From: an uncultured Clostridia bacterium
Lineage (GTDB): Bacteria; Bacillota; Clostridia; Oscillospirales; Ruminococcaceae
Assembly: GCA_947302065.1 (NCBI GenBank)
Contig: CAMYUO010000129.1
Coordinates: 1 to 6,010 of the forward strand
Length of the DNA stretch: 6,010 nucleotides
Direction: 5' to 3'
Part shown: in pieces, positions 1 to 5,298 of the stretch
How the letters are laid out: every line of letters begins with the position of its first letter
How positions within the stretch are numbered: position 1 is the stretch's first letter
Translations under genes and position numbers: made by a program
The notes under the pieces: model-generated
The model's input: only the letters and a program-made list of their open reading frames with translations
Databases searched by the model: none
Told to the model about the DNA's origin: nothing

Positions 1-4
1 CTCG

Positions 5-295
5 TCATTTCAACAAATTTTCAACGGTATAGCTTTTGGTTTTTGTCGATATTGTCTTTTCCTCAAAATCCACAAGTATTATATCCTCGCCGATAAGATC
101 TATATCCGAGCACTTGATGACGATGTCGCTGTCACGCCCCATAAGTCCGAACGCCCGTGAGCGTCCGTAGACGATGAGCGAGACTATCCTTCCCGATGCC
201 GAATCGAGCTCGATATCATCGACAAAGCCTATCTTCATTCCTGTGCGCAGGTTCACGACCTCCTTGTTTCTGACGGCAGAAAAGCTGCATATCAT
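5..295 (-). CDS. ylmC: YlmC/YmxH-family PRC-barrel protein
   Basis: This is a 96-residue protein of the YlmC/YmxH family, small single-domain PRC-barrel proteins often found beside sigG in sporulating Firmicutes. Their biochemical role is not established; a sporulation link rests on gene context. The sequence shows the family pattern: an N-terminal strand with KEVVNLRTG (11-19), then IGFVDDIELD (22-31), a GRIVSLIV strand (35-42) and the C-terminal IGEDIILVDF block near residues 69-78. I chose the ATG at 293-295 because GAGGTG lies 6 nt before it. A GTG nine bases further upstream (302-304) is in frame but is itself part of that Shine-Dalgarno sequence. The gene starts 19 bp after the stop of the Spo0A-like gene and lies third in the leftward sigG block. 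Its start region is inside a long inverted repeat (281-330) that may control its translation. Confidence 0.85.
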   Translation of the reverse strand: MICSFSAVRNKEVVNLRTGMKIGFVDDIELDSASGRIVSLIVYGRSRAFGLMGRDSDIVIKCSDIDLIGEDIILVDFEEKTISTKTKSYTVENLLK

Positions 296-330
296 AGTTA
301 TCACCTCGTAACAACTATATATGCAGCTTT
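281..330 (-). promoter_or_regulatory. Hairpin over the spo0A-like stop and ylmC start, Shine-Dalgarno in the loop
   Basis: Bases 281-292 and 319-330 are a perfect 12-bp inverted repeat. It continues inward, after one unpaired base (293), with 294-299 against 313-318, giving 18 base pairs and a 13-base loop (300-312). In the leftward mRNA the 5' arm codes for the last residues and UAG stop of the Spo0A-like gene. The loop carries the GAGGUGA Shine-Dalgarno sequence of ylmC, and the 3' arm carries the ylmC AUG, whose G is the bulged base. A ribosome finishing the upstream gene would open the 5' arm, so translational coupling is the natural reading. The repeat is seen directly; the regulatory role is inferred. 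Confidence 0.6.
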
Positions 331-1106
331 GGGTATGTACTATTCAATAATCGTCCTGCGGCGGCAGGAAAAGATGCAGGGTCTTCGGCGGCGATAAAGC
401 GTGCAACTGCGGTGATGAAGCCTGCGTTTGTGGGTCTGCGTGATATGTCGCTGCTGCCAATGAGCGTTTTCAGAATTTCTTTGTCGGCGTGCTGCCAGCA
501 GCTCTCGACCGATATTCTTATAGAGTGTTCCACACTTTTGACAGTGGTGCGGTGCGCTGCGGCTATGCGGCTGTAAACATCACGGTGCAGGTTGATGGGC
601 GGGTCTGCGCTGAAAAGAATGTGCAGCACGGCCTCACGGATATAGATTCTGCCTCGCTGTCTGCCCGACGGGTTGAGCTGTGATATGAGATTTTCAATGC
701 GCTTGTCCGTTTTGTTCCTGAGCGTTTCATAGATGCCCGTGCTTTCGGAAATATGAGAGCTGACAAACTCGACAAGGCTCGCAGGGCTGTATGGGAACGG
801 GTGGTTCTCGGTGATGCCGATGCGGCGCAGCTCGGAAAGCTCTTCGGTGTCCTCATAGGTGTAGATGTTGACAAAGTCGCACGATCCGAGGCGGCAGCCG
901 GGACTGCTGCAAAGCCTTTCGACAGCTTCGTTGCCGAGCTTGCTGGCGTTGAGCACGACGCACGAGACATCATCGCACGCCAGATTTAACGAGAGGTCAA
1001 GCTCGGTGTTCTTACATATATGAAATGGTATGCCCGCAGCCTCAAAGCTGTTTTGCATCAGCAGGTGCTGTGCAGTGTAGTCTTCTGCGATAAGGACCGG
1101 ATGCAT
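315..1106 (-). CDS. Spo0A-like transcription factor with degenerate receiver domain
   Basis: This 263-residue protein has the size and layout of Spo0A (about 267 residues). Residues 136-241 match the Spo0A C-terminal DNA-binding domain: IENLISQLN (137-145), IYIREAV (154-160), the recognition-helix segment RTTVKSVEHSIRISVESCW (186-204) and RPTNAGFI (224-231), which corresponds to KPTNSEFI in Bacillus subtilis Spo0A. Residues 1-118 look like a receiver fold, but active-site positions have drifted. The acidic pair is E8-D9, the expected phospho-acceptor Asp is Asn53 (in CVVLN), and the beta-5 Lys is His102 (in ENHPF). Phosphorylation in the usual way is therefore unlikely. I chose the ATG at 1104-1106 because AGGAAG lies 6 nt upstream; a longer frame to 1175 has no such support and runs through the promoter. 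The gene sits between sigG and ylmC, not beside spoIVB as the usual spo0A does, so it is probably a paralogue. Its target genes cannot be told from the sequence. Confidence 0.8.
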   Translation of the reverse strand: MHPVLIAEDYTAQHLLMQNSFEAAGIPFHICKNTELDLSLNLACDDVSCVVLNASKLGNEAVERLCSSPGCRLGSCDFVNIYTYEDTEELSELRRIGITENHPFPYSPASLVEFVSSHISESTGIYETLRNKTDKRIENLISQLNPSGRQRGRIYIREAVLHILFSADPPINLHRDVYSRIAAAHRTTVKSVEHSIRISVESCWQHADKEILKTLIGSSDISRRPTNAGFITAVARFIAAEDPASFPAAAGRLLNSTYPKLHI

Positions 1107-1294
1107 TTCTATCTTCCTTTTTACAATGTTTTTTGTACAAATTATAATTAAAGCATTAATGAGTATTATATCCACAATATCCTTATTCTACAAATCGGGT
1201 ATATTTGCCTTAATATCCAAGAAATATTTGGTACATACAAGATATGAAAAATACAGCAGCTTTTATGCTTTGAGTCGCACACTGCAAGTGCGGG
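1107..1294 (-). other. AT-rich spacer between sigG and the spo0A-like gene
   Basis: These 188 bases are AT-rich and hold no credible gene. On the minus strand they contain a sigma A promoter (1165-1193), a weaker forespore-promoter-like match (1211-1238), and only a poor hairpin after sigG: CGCAC and GTGCG at about 1275-1291 with a 7-base loop and no U-run. Without a good terminator, read-through from sigG into the Spo0A-like gene is possible. Confidence 0.6.
1165..1193 (-). promoter_or_regulatory. Sigma A promoter for the spo0A-like gene
   Basis: On the minus strand, TTGTAG (1188-1193) is followed after 17 bp by a perfect TATAAT (1165-1170). Transcription would begin near 1158, giving a leader of about 50 nt before the ATG at 1106. 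The -10 and spacing are ideal; the -35 matches only in its TTG. This suggests vegetative expression independent of sigG. Confidence 0.55.
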
Positions 1295-2065
1295 TCAGAA
1301 CTGCCGCTTTATCTTGTCCAGAGCACCTTTTTCAAGGCGGGAGACCTGCGCCTGCGAGATGCCTATCTGCTTTGCGACCTCCATTTGTGTGCGCCCTTTG
1401 AAAAATCGCAGATAGAGTATCCTTTTCTCACGCTCCTGAAGCGAGGCGATAGTTTCCTTGACGGAAAGCTCATCGAGCCAGCTTTTGTCGTCGCAGCAGT
1501 CTTTTATCTGGTCGATGACATATAGCGTGTCGCCTGCCTCGGAATAGACAGGCTCGTAAAGTGACACGGGGTCGCTGACAGACTCCATTGCCGTGACGAT
1601 GTCGCAGCGGTCCTCGCCCGTTTCCTCGGCTATCTCGGTGGCGGTCGGCTCACGGCTGAGCTTTTCGGTCAGCTTTTCCCTTGCGAGCATTGAACGGTAG
1701 GCAAGGTCACGCAGTGAACGGCTGACACGCACAGGCTGGAAATCACGCAGATATCTTCTCACCTCGCCTGCGATCATCGGGTGGGCGTATGACGAGAATT
1801 TAACTTCAAATTTCGGGTCAAAGTTATCTATCGCTTTTATCAGTCCGACGACACCGACCTGAAATAGATCGTCGGCGCAGTCGCTGCGCCCCGTGAATTT
1901 TTGCAGCACGCTGAGCACAAGGCGCAGATTGCCTTTTATAAGCTCCTCACGGGCTTTTTTGTCACCGTTTCTCGTGCGCTTTAAAAGCTCGAGTTTCTGC
2001 TGCTCGGTGAGCACTTTTAGTTCGTTCGTGTTTACACCGCTTATCTCGACCTTGCTGTACTGCAT
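1295..2065 (-). CDS. sigG: RNA polymerase sporulation sigma factor SigG
   Basis: This 256-residue protein is the late forespore sigma factor of endospore formers, which directs RNA polymerase to genes for spore DNA protection, germination and maturation. It matches B. subtilis SigG along its whole length: the N-terminal KVEISGV (5-11), region 2 with GNLRLVLSV (45-53), DDLFQVG (65-71) and KFSSYAHPMIAGEVRRYLRD (89-108), SRSLRDLAY (115-123), DPVSLYEPVY (165-174), and region 4 with the helix-turn-helix TQMEVAKQIGISQAQVSRLE (226-245). A Shine-Dalgarno sequence GGGGTGAT lies 5 nt before the ATG. A forespore-type promoter sits at 2107-2135, consistent with transcription by sigma F and autoregulation by sigma G. 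The residue aligned by eye to Asn45 of B. subtilis SigG, reported as important for inhibition by Gin/CsfB, is Lys44 here. Nearest alternative is SigF, but the N-terminal motif and the downstream ylmC favour SigG. Confidence 0.95.
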   Translation of the reverse strand: MQYSKVEISGVNTNELKVLTEQQKLELLKRTRNGDKKAREELIKGNLRLVLSVLQKFTGRSDCADDLFQVGVVGLIKAIDNFDPKFEVKFSSYAHPMIAGEVRRYLRDFQPVRVSRSLRDLAYRSMLAREKLTEKLSREPTATEIAEETGEDRCDIVTAMESVSDPVSLYEPVYSEAGDTLYVIDQIKDCCDDKSWLDELSVKETIASLQEREKRILYLRFFKGRTQMEVAKQIGISQAQVSRLEKGALDKIKRQF

Positions 2066-2106
2066 ATATCATCACCCCGGAAAATATGTAGCGCGGTGTA
2101 TGCTTT

Positions 2107-2135
2107 TATTATTTCCGAACGGCGCGAAGATATGC
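2107..2135 (-). promoter_or_regulatory. Forespore (sigma F / sigma G) promoter of sigG
   Basis: On the minus strand, GCATA (2131-2135) fits the -35 consensus GYATR. After 17 bp comes AATAATA (2107-2113), 6 of 7 to the sigma G -10 consensus CATWMTA. The wider -10 string GGAAATAATA (2107-2116) also fits the sigma F pattern GGNNANAHTR. The site lies about 41 bp before the sigG ATG. Sigma F transcription plus sigma G autoregulation of sigG is established in B. subtilis; here it is inferred from the match. Confidence 0.65.
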
Positions 2136-2168
2136 AGGCAAAGGCGAAAGTTTTTGCGGCAATTTTGA

Positions 2169-2197
2169 TTGACAAACAGGGACGAATGTGGTATAAT
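2169..2197 (+). promoter_or_regulatory. Consensus extended -10 sigma A promoter for the TM1266-family gene
   Basis: TTGACA (2169-2174), 17 bp, then TATAAT (2192-2197), with the extended -10 element TG one base before (2189-2190). Both hexamers are perfect. The start site should fall near 2204, only about 15 bases before the ATG, so the mRNA would begin almost on the Shine-Dalgarno sequence AAAGGAGG (2206-2213). No obvious operator overlaps it. Confidence 0.85.
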
Positions 2198-2219
2198 TTA
2201 AGAACAAAGGAGGCTGGAT

Positions 2220-2465
2220 ATGGAAACACGAGTTGCTGTAATGGCAGTCATTGCGGATAACTATGATTCCTCCGAGCAGATAAACTCTATCCTGCACGAA
2301 TACCGTGAATATATCATCGGCAGGATGGGCGTGCCGCACAGGGAAAAGAGCGTGAATGTGATCTGCGTTGCGATAGATGCTCCGCAGGACAAGATCAATT
2401 CTCTTGCAGGCAGGATCGGACGACTCAGCGGTGTGACCGCAAAGACACTTTATTCGGCAAGCTGA
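2220..2465 (+). CDS. TM1266-family iron-only hydrogenase system regulator
   Basis: This 81-residue protein belongs to the family typified by Thermotoga maritima TM1266, annotated as a putative regulator of the iron-only hydrogenase system. The family has a small ferredoxin-like (ACT/NikR C-terminal-like) fold and lacks an obvious DNA-binding domain, so 'regulator' rests mainly on linkage to hydrogenase genes. Recognisable blocks are METRVAVMAVI (1-11), ILHEYREYIIGRMGVPHREK (24-43), VAIDAPQDKINSLAGRIG (51-68) and the C-terminal GVTAKTLYS. The start is secure: AAAGGAGG stands 6 nt before the ATG. The gene diverges from sigG and precedes hydF by 560 bp on the same strand. Whether the two are co-transcribed is unclear, because no convincing terminator follows it and no convincing promoter precedes hydF. 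Confidence 0.9.
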   Translation: METRVAVMAVIADNYDSSEQINSILHEYREYIIGRMGVPHREKSVNVICVAIDAPQDKINSLAGRIGRLSGVTAKTLYSAS

Positions 2466-2627
2466 AAACTTAATAATATTTTATCTCCTGACGCTGAAAT
2501 TTTATTGAGGCGAAAGCTTGATGAACTTACGAAACGACAGCCGCATTATAGGCTTGTGGTTTCATTGTGGGCAGTTTATCCGTCGGGATGAGCTGTTTTT
2601 TTGATGCAGACTTATCGACGAACAGCT

Positions 2628-2731
2628 GGGGGAAACCCTTTTGGAGAAGGGTTATCCCCCAGACCCCCTTCCTAAACCTTTTAAAGATTTTCGGCAATCG
2701 GAAGTTATACTCCCGACCACCGAAAATATCT
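2628..2731 (+). repeat. Two-hairpin repeat module, copy 1
   Basis: Hairpin A: 2628-2640 pairs with 2647-2660 (13 bp with one bulged A at 2654, 6-base loop), reading GGGGGAAACCCTT against AAGGGTTATCCCCC. A C-rich linker ending in CTAAACCTTTT follows (2661-2682). Hairpin B: ATTTTCGG (2687-2694) pairs with CCGAAAAT (2720-2727), and inside it TCGG (2698-2701) pairs with CCGA (2713-2716) across a symmetric 3x3 internal loop. No U-run follows either hairpin, so this is not a plain terminator. An inverted relative lies at 2889-2990. Confidence 0.6.
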
Positions 2732-2888
2732 AAGAGTTCAGAAAAAAGAGAGTTTGAAAGAAAACACTCCCAAGAGAATATCCTCAGCTGCTTGCAGATA
2801 AGACCGCATCCTCTCTGTATATTCGGAGAGTGAACGGTAGTTTTCTTTTGAAAGTTCTTTTCTTGGATTTTACTGTGAACTCTCACTA

Positions 2889-2990
2889 CTTTTTCGTTAT
2901 CGAGGGTCATAGATCCACGATGACGAAAAAGCAATAAAAGTTTTAGGGGTGGGGTTTGGGGAGCGACCCTTTTTCAAAAGGGTCCTTCCC
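2889..2990 (-). repeat. Two-hairpin repeat module, copy 2 (inverted)
   Basis: Read on the minus strand this has the same order as copy 1. Hairpin A: 2976-2990 pairs with 2959-2973, 14 pairs with one C-C mismatch. A C-rich linker ending in CTAAAACTTTT follows. Hairpin B: 2918-2931 pairs with 2889-2902, 14 positions with one T-G wobble. By hand alignment, 2936-2990 reversed matches 2628-2682 at about 40 of 55 positions without gaps. The copies thus form terminal-inverted-repeat-like ends around 2732-2888. Confidence 0.6.
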
Positions 2991-3025
2991 GATCGTTTTC
3001 CGAGTATTTAGAAAGGTGTGATCGT

Positions 3026-4222
3026 ATGGGACTTAATGATATACCCTCGGGAGAAAGGGTACACATAGGCTTTTTTGGCAGGCGCAATGCGGGGAAATCG
3101 AGCATTGTAAATGCTGTGACGAACCAAGGGCTGTCGCTTGTTTCCGATGTTGCGGGAACGACTACCGACCCTGTTTACAAGGCAATGGAGATACTGCCGA
3201 TGGGACCTGTGGTGATAATCGACACGGCAGGTTATGACGACGAGGGAATGCTCGGCGAGATGAGAGTGAAAAGCACAAAGCAGGCGCTCAACAGGACCGA
3301 TGTTGCGGTGCTTGTCGTTGATGCGTCGCTCGGCATGGGCGAGTGTGAGAAGGAGCTTGTCGAGCTGTTTTCGCAAAAGGATATCCCATACATCATCGCC
3401 GTGAACAAGACGGACATCACGCAGGGCGACATCACGGGCGAAAACTGCGTTTATGTCAGCGCCAAAACGGGCGAAGGCGTTTTTGAGCTCAAAGAAAAGA
3501 TAGGCTCGCTTGCAGGCAAGCAGGAGCGTGAGGCTCGGCTCATCGGTGACAAGCTGGAAAGAAACGACCTTGTCGTGCTGGTCGTTCCGATAGACGAAAG
3601 TGCGCCTAAGGGCAGGCTTATCCTGCCCCAGCAGCAGATGATAAGAGACGTTCTCGATGCTGATGCGTGCGCTGTTGTTGTAAAGGACACCGAGCTTGCG
3701 GACACGCTTGCTTCGCTTGGCAAAAAGCCAAAGCTTGTCATCACGGACAGTCAGGCTTTTGCGCAGGTGAGCAAAGACACACCGCAGGACATAATGCTGA
3801 CCTCGTTCTCTATCCTTATGGCGAGGTACAAAGGCTTTCTCGATACGGCTGTTGACGGCGCAAAGGCTATCGACAGTCTCAAAGACGGCGACAAGGTGCT
3901 TATCAGCGAGGGCTGCACGCACCACAGACAGTGCGGCGACATAGGCACGGTAAAACTGCCGAACTGGCTCAGAAAGCACACGGGCAAAAACATTGAGATA
4001 GCGACATCCTCGGGCAGAGAGTTCCCCGATGACCTTTCGGAGTTTGCACTTGTGGTACACTGCGGCGGCTGCATGCTGACACCGAAAGAGATGACATACA
4101 GAATGAAATGTGCGCTCGACCAGAACGTGCCGTTCACGAATTACGGCGTGGCTATCGCACATATAACGGGCATACTTAAAAGGAGCGTGGAGATCTTCCC
4201 GCACCTGTATGAGAAACTGTGA
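3026..4222 (+). CDS. hydF: [FeFe] hydrogenase H-cluster maturation GTPase HydF
   Basis: HydF is the cytoplasmic GTPase and scaffold on which the two-iron part of the H-cluster is assembled before transfer to apo-hydrogenase. This 398-residue protein has the full family layout. The N-terminal GTPase domain shows G1 GRRNAGKSS (18-26), G2 around GTTTD (44-48), G3 DTAG (66-69), G4 NKTD (127-130) and G5 SAK (145-147). A dimerisation domain follows at roughly 180-280. The C-terminal iron-sulfur domain keeps the CxH (Cys297, His299) and HCxxC (His345, Cys346, Cys349) motifs that bind the [4Fe-4S] cluster. Length is normal. The ATG at 3026 is preceded by GAAAGGTG with a 7-nt spacer. The gene heads a tight run with hydE and a NifH-like gene. 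An open frame of equal length on the other strand is a shadow of its codon bias. Confidence 0.96.
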   Translation: MGLNDIPSGERVHIGFFGRRNAGKSSIVNAVTNQGLSLVSDVAGTTTDPVYKAMEILPMGPVVIIDTAGYDDEGMLGEMRVKSTKQALNRTDVAVLVVDASLGMGECEKELVELFSQKDIPYIIAVNKTDITQGDITGENCVYVSAKTGEGVFELKEKIGSLAGKQEREARLIGDKLERNDLVVLVVPIDESAPKGRLILPQQQMIRDVLDADACAVVVKDTELADTLASLGKKPKLVITDSQAFAQVSKDTPQDIMLTSFSILMARYKGFLDTAVDGAKAIDSLKDGDKVLISEGCTHHRQCGDIGTVKLPNWLRKHTGKNIEIATSSGREFPDDLSEFALVVHCGGCMLTPKEMTYRMKCALDQNVPFTNYGVAIAHITGILKRSVEIFPHLYEKL

Positions 4223-4230
4223 GTGATGAT

Positions 4231-5298
4231 ATGAAAAATACCGAGCTTATTGATATACTTGAAAAGGAAAGACATCTTGACAAAGAGCAGTGGGTGCAGC
4301 TTTTTGACACGTTTACGGACGAGGACAGGCAGTATGCTGCACAAAAGGCGGTAAAGGCTGCCACGGCGCAGTTCGGAAAGAACATCTTTATCCGAGGCAT
4401 TGTCGAGTTTTCAAACATATGCAGGAATGACTGCCTTTACTGCGGCATAAGAAAGTCGAACACCAACTGCGAAAGATACAGGCTCACAAAGGCGCAGATA
4501 CTTGATTGCTGCGATGCAGGCTACGAGTACGGCTTCCGCACGTTCGTGCTGCAAAGCGGCGAGGACGCAGGCTACGATACGGACACGCTCTGCGACATCG
4601 TTTCCTGCATCAAAAAAGCACATCCCGACTGTGCTGTTACGCTGTCGATAGGTGAGCTTTCGTATGACGATTATAAAAGGCTTTTTGATGCGGGTGCGGA
4701 CAGGTATCTGCTGCGCCACGAGACCGCAAACGAAGAGCACTACAAAAAGCTGCACCCGAGCAATATGTCGTGGTCAAACAGAATGAACTGTCTGCGGCAG
4801 CTCAAAGAGATAGGCTATCAGACGGGCTGCGGAATGATGATAGGTGCGCCGTTCCAGACAAGTGAGGATCTGGCGCAGGACATGCTTTTCCTTGAAAGCT
4901 TCAAGCCCGAGATGATAGGCATGGGACCTTTCCTGCCGCACAAGGACACGCCGTTTGCAAACGAGCCGGCAGGCAGCTATGAGCTGACGCTGTTTCTGAT
5001 AAGTCTGTGCAGGCTGATGATACCTGACTGTCTTATACCTGCGACAACGGCGCTGGGTACGATAAGACCTGACGGCAGGGAGAAGGGAGTTCTTTCGGGA
5101 GCGAACGTTATCATGCCTAACCTTTCGCCGATAGACGTGCGCAAAAAGTATCTGCTGTATGACGGCAAGATATGCACGGGAGATGAGTCGGCACAGTGCA
5201 GGGCATGTCTTGAAAGGCGCATGGAATCGATAGGATACAAGGTCGTAATTACAAGAGGAGATCACATAAGTTATGATAAAGATAGCGGTTTACGGTAA
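4231..5298 (+). CDS. hydE: [FeFe] hydrogenase H-cluster radical SAM maturase HydE
   Basis: HydE is a radical S-adenosylmethionine enzyme needed, with HydF and HydG, to build the two-iron subcluster, including its dithiomethylamine bridge. The 355-residue product has the radical SAM motif CX3CX2C at Cys64, Cys68 and Cys71 (in [13 protein letters not shown]), the same spacing as Thermotoga maritima HydE. Other family blocks are [38 protein letters not shown] (two adjoining stretches), IGAPFQT and [11 protein letters not shown]. Near the C terminus Cys315, Cys323 and Cys326 form CX7CX2C, the site of the accessory iron-sulfur cluster found in some HydE proteins. I prefer the ATG at 4231 because HydE proteins start close to this point and a weak GAG lies 7 nt upstream. 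A GTG at 4219, overlapping the hydF stop, would add four residues. The 3' end overlaps the NifH-like gene by 26 bp. Confidence 0.95.
   Translation: MKNTELIDILEKERHLDKEQWVQLFDTFTDEDRQYAAQKAVKAATAQFGKNIFIRGIVEFSNICRNDCLYCGIRKSNTNCERYRLTKAQILDCCDAGYEYGFRTFVLQSGEDAGYDTDTLCDIVSCIKKAHPDCAVTLSIGELSYDDYKRLFDAGADRYLLRHETANEEHYKKLHPSNMSWSNRMNCLRQLKEIGYQTGCGMMIGAPFQTSEDLAQDMLFLESFKPEMIGMGPFLPHKDTPFANEPAGSYELTLFLISLCRLMIPDCLIPATTALGTIRPDGREKGVLSGANVIMPNLSPIDVRKKYLLYDGKICTGDESAQCRACLERRMESIGYKVVITRGDHISYDKDSGLR

Larger units (their letters stand above)
2466..3025. other. Long non-coding gap with inverted hairpin modules
   Basis: These 560 bases between the TM1266-family gene and hydF hold no credible gene. 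Frames open across them on both strands have no Shine-Dalgarno sequence or protein-like composition and read through repeats. The stretch contains a loose 7-bp inverted repeat (AGCTGTT at 2591-2597, AACAGCT at 2621-2627) and two inverted copies of a two-hairpin module (2628-2731 and 2889-2990). Between the copies is a purine-rich spacer in which I recognise nothing. The last 35 bases carry the hydF ribosome binding site. Confidence 0.7.

Noticed and set aside
44..52. TTGTCGAT resembling a Spo0A box
   Set aside because: It lies inside ylmC coding sequence with a mismatch to TGTCGAA; expected by chance.
1107..1175. Upstream extension of the spo0A-like gene by 23 residues
   Set aside because: The extension has no ribosome binding site, would begin inside the -10/start region, and Spo0A proteins start at the point equivalent to 1106.
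1275..1291. CGCAC/GTGCG hairpin as the sigG terminator
   Set aside because: Five base pairs and no U-run on the minus strand; too weak to call.
2521..2604. 27-codon frame starting ATG at 2521 with GAGG 10 nt upstream
   Set aside because: Spacing is long, the peptide is unlike any known family and ends in the T-run near 2600; too little support for a small gene.
2567..2833. 88-codon open frame on the plus strand in the same gap
   Set aside because: No ribosome binding site, overlaps hairpins A and B of repeat copy 1, and its peptide has no protein-like domain pattern.
2848..2876. TTGAAA, 17 bp, TACTGT as a hydF promoter
   Set aside because: The -10 matches only 3 of 6 bases and the site lies about 150 bp from hydF behind two hairpins; not convincing.
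2527..2934. 135-codon open frame on the minus strand across the gap before hydF
   Set aside because: It reads through both inverted repeat modules, has no Shine-Dalgarno sequence and no recognisable domain; best seen as translated repeat.
3008..4204. 398-codon open frame on the minus strand, opposite hydF
   Set aside because: It mirrors hydF almost exactly; it is a codon-bias shadow with no family resemblance, while hydF has all its motifs.
4219..4230. GTG start for hydE overlapping the hydF stop
   Set aside because: Possible as a GTGA overlap, but no Shine-Dalgarno sequence precedes it and HydE homologues align from about the ATG at 4231.
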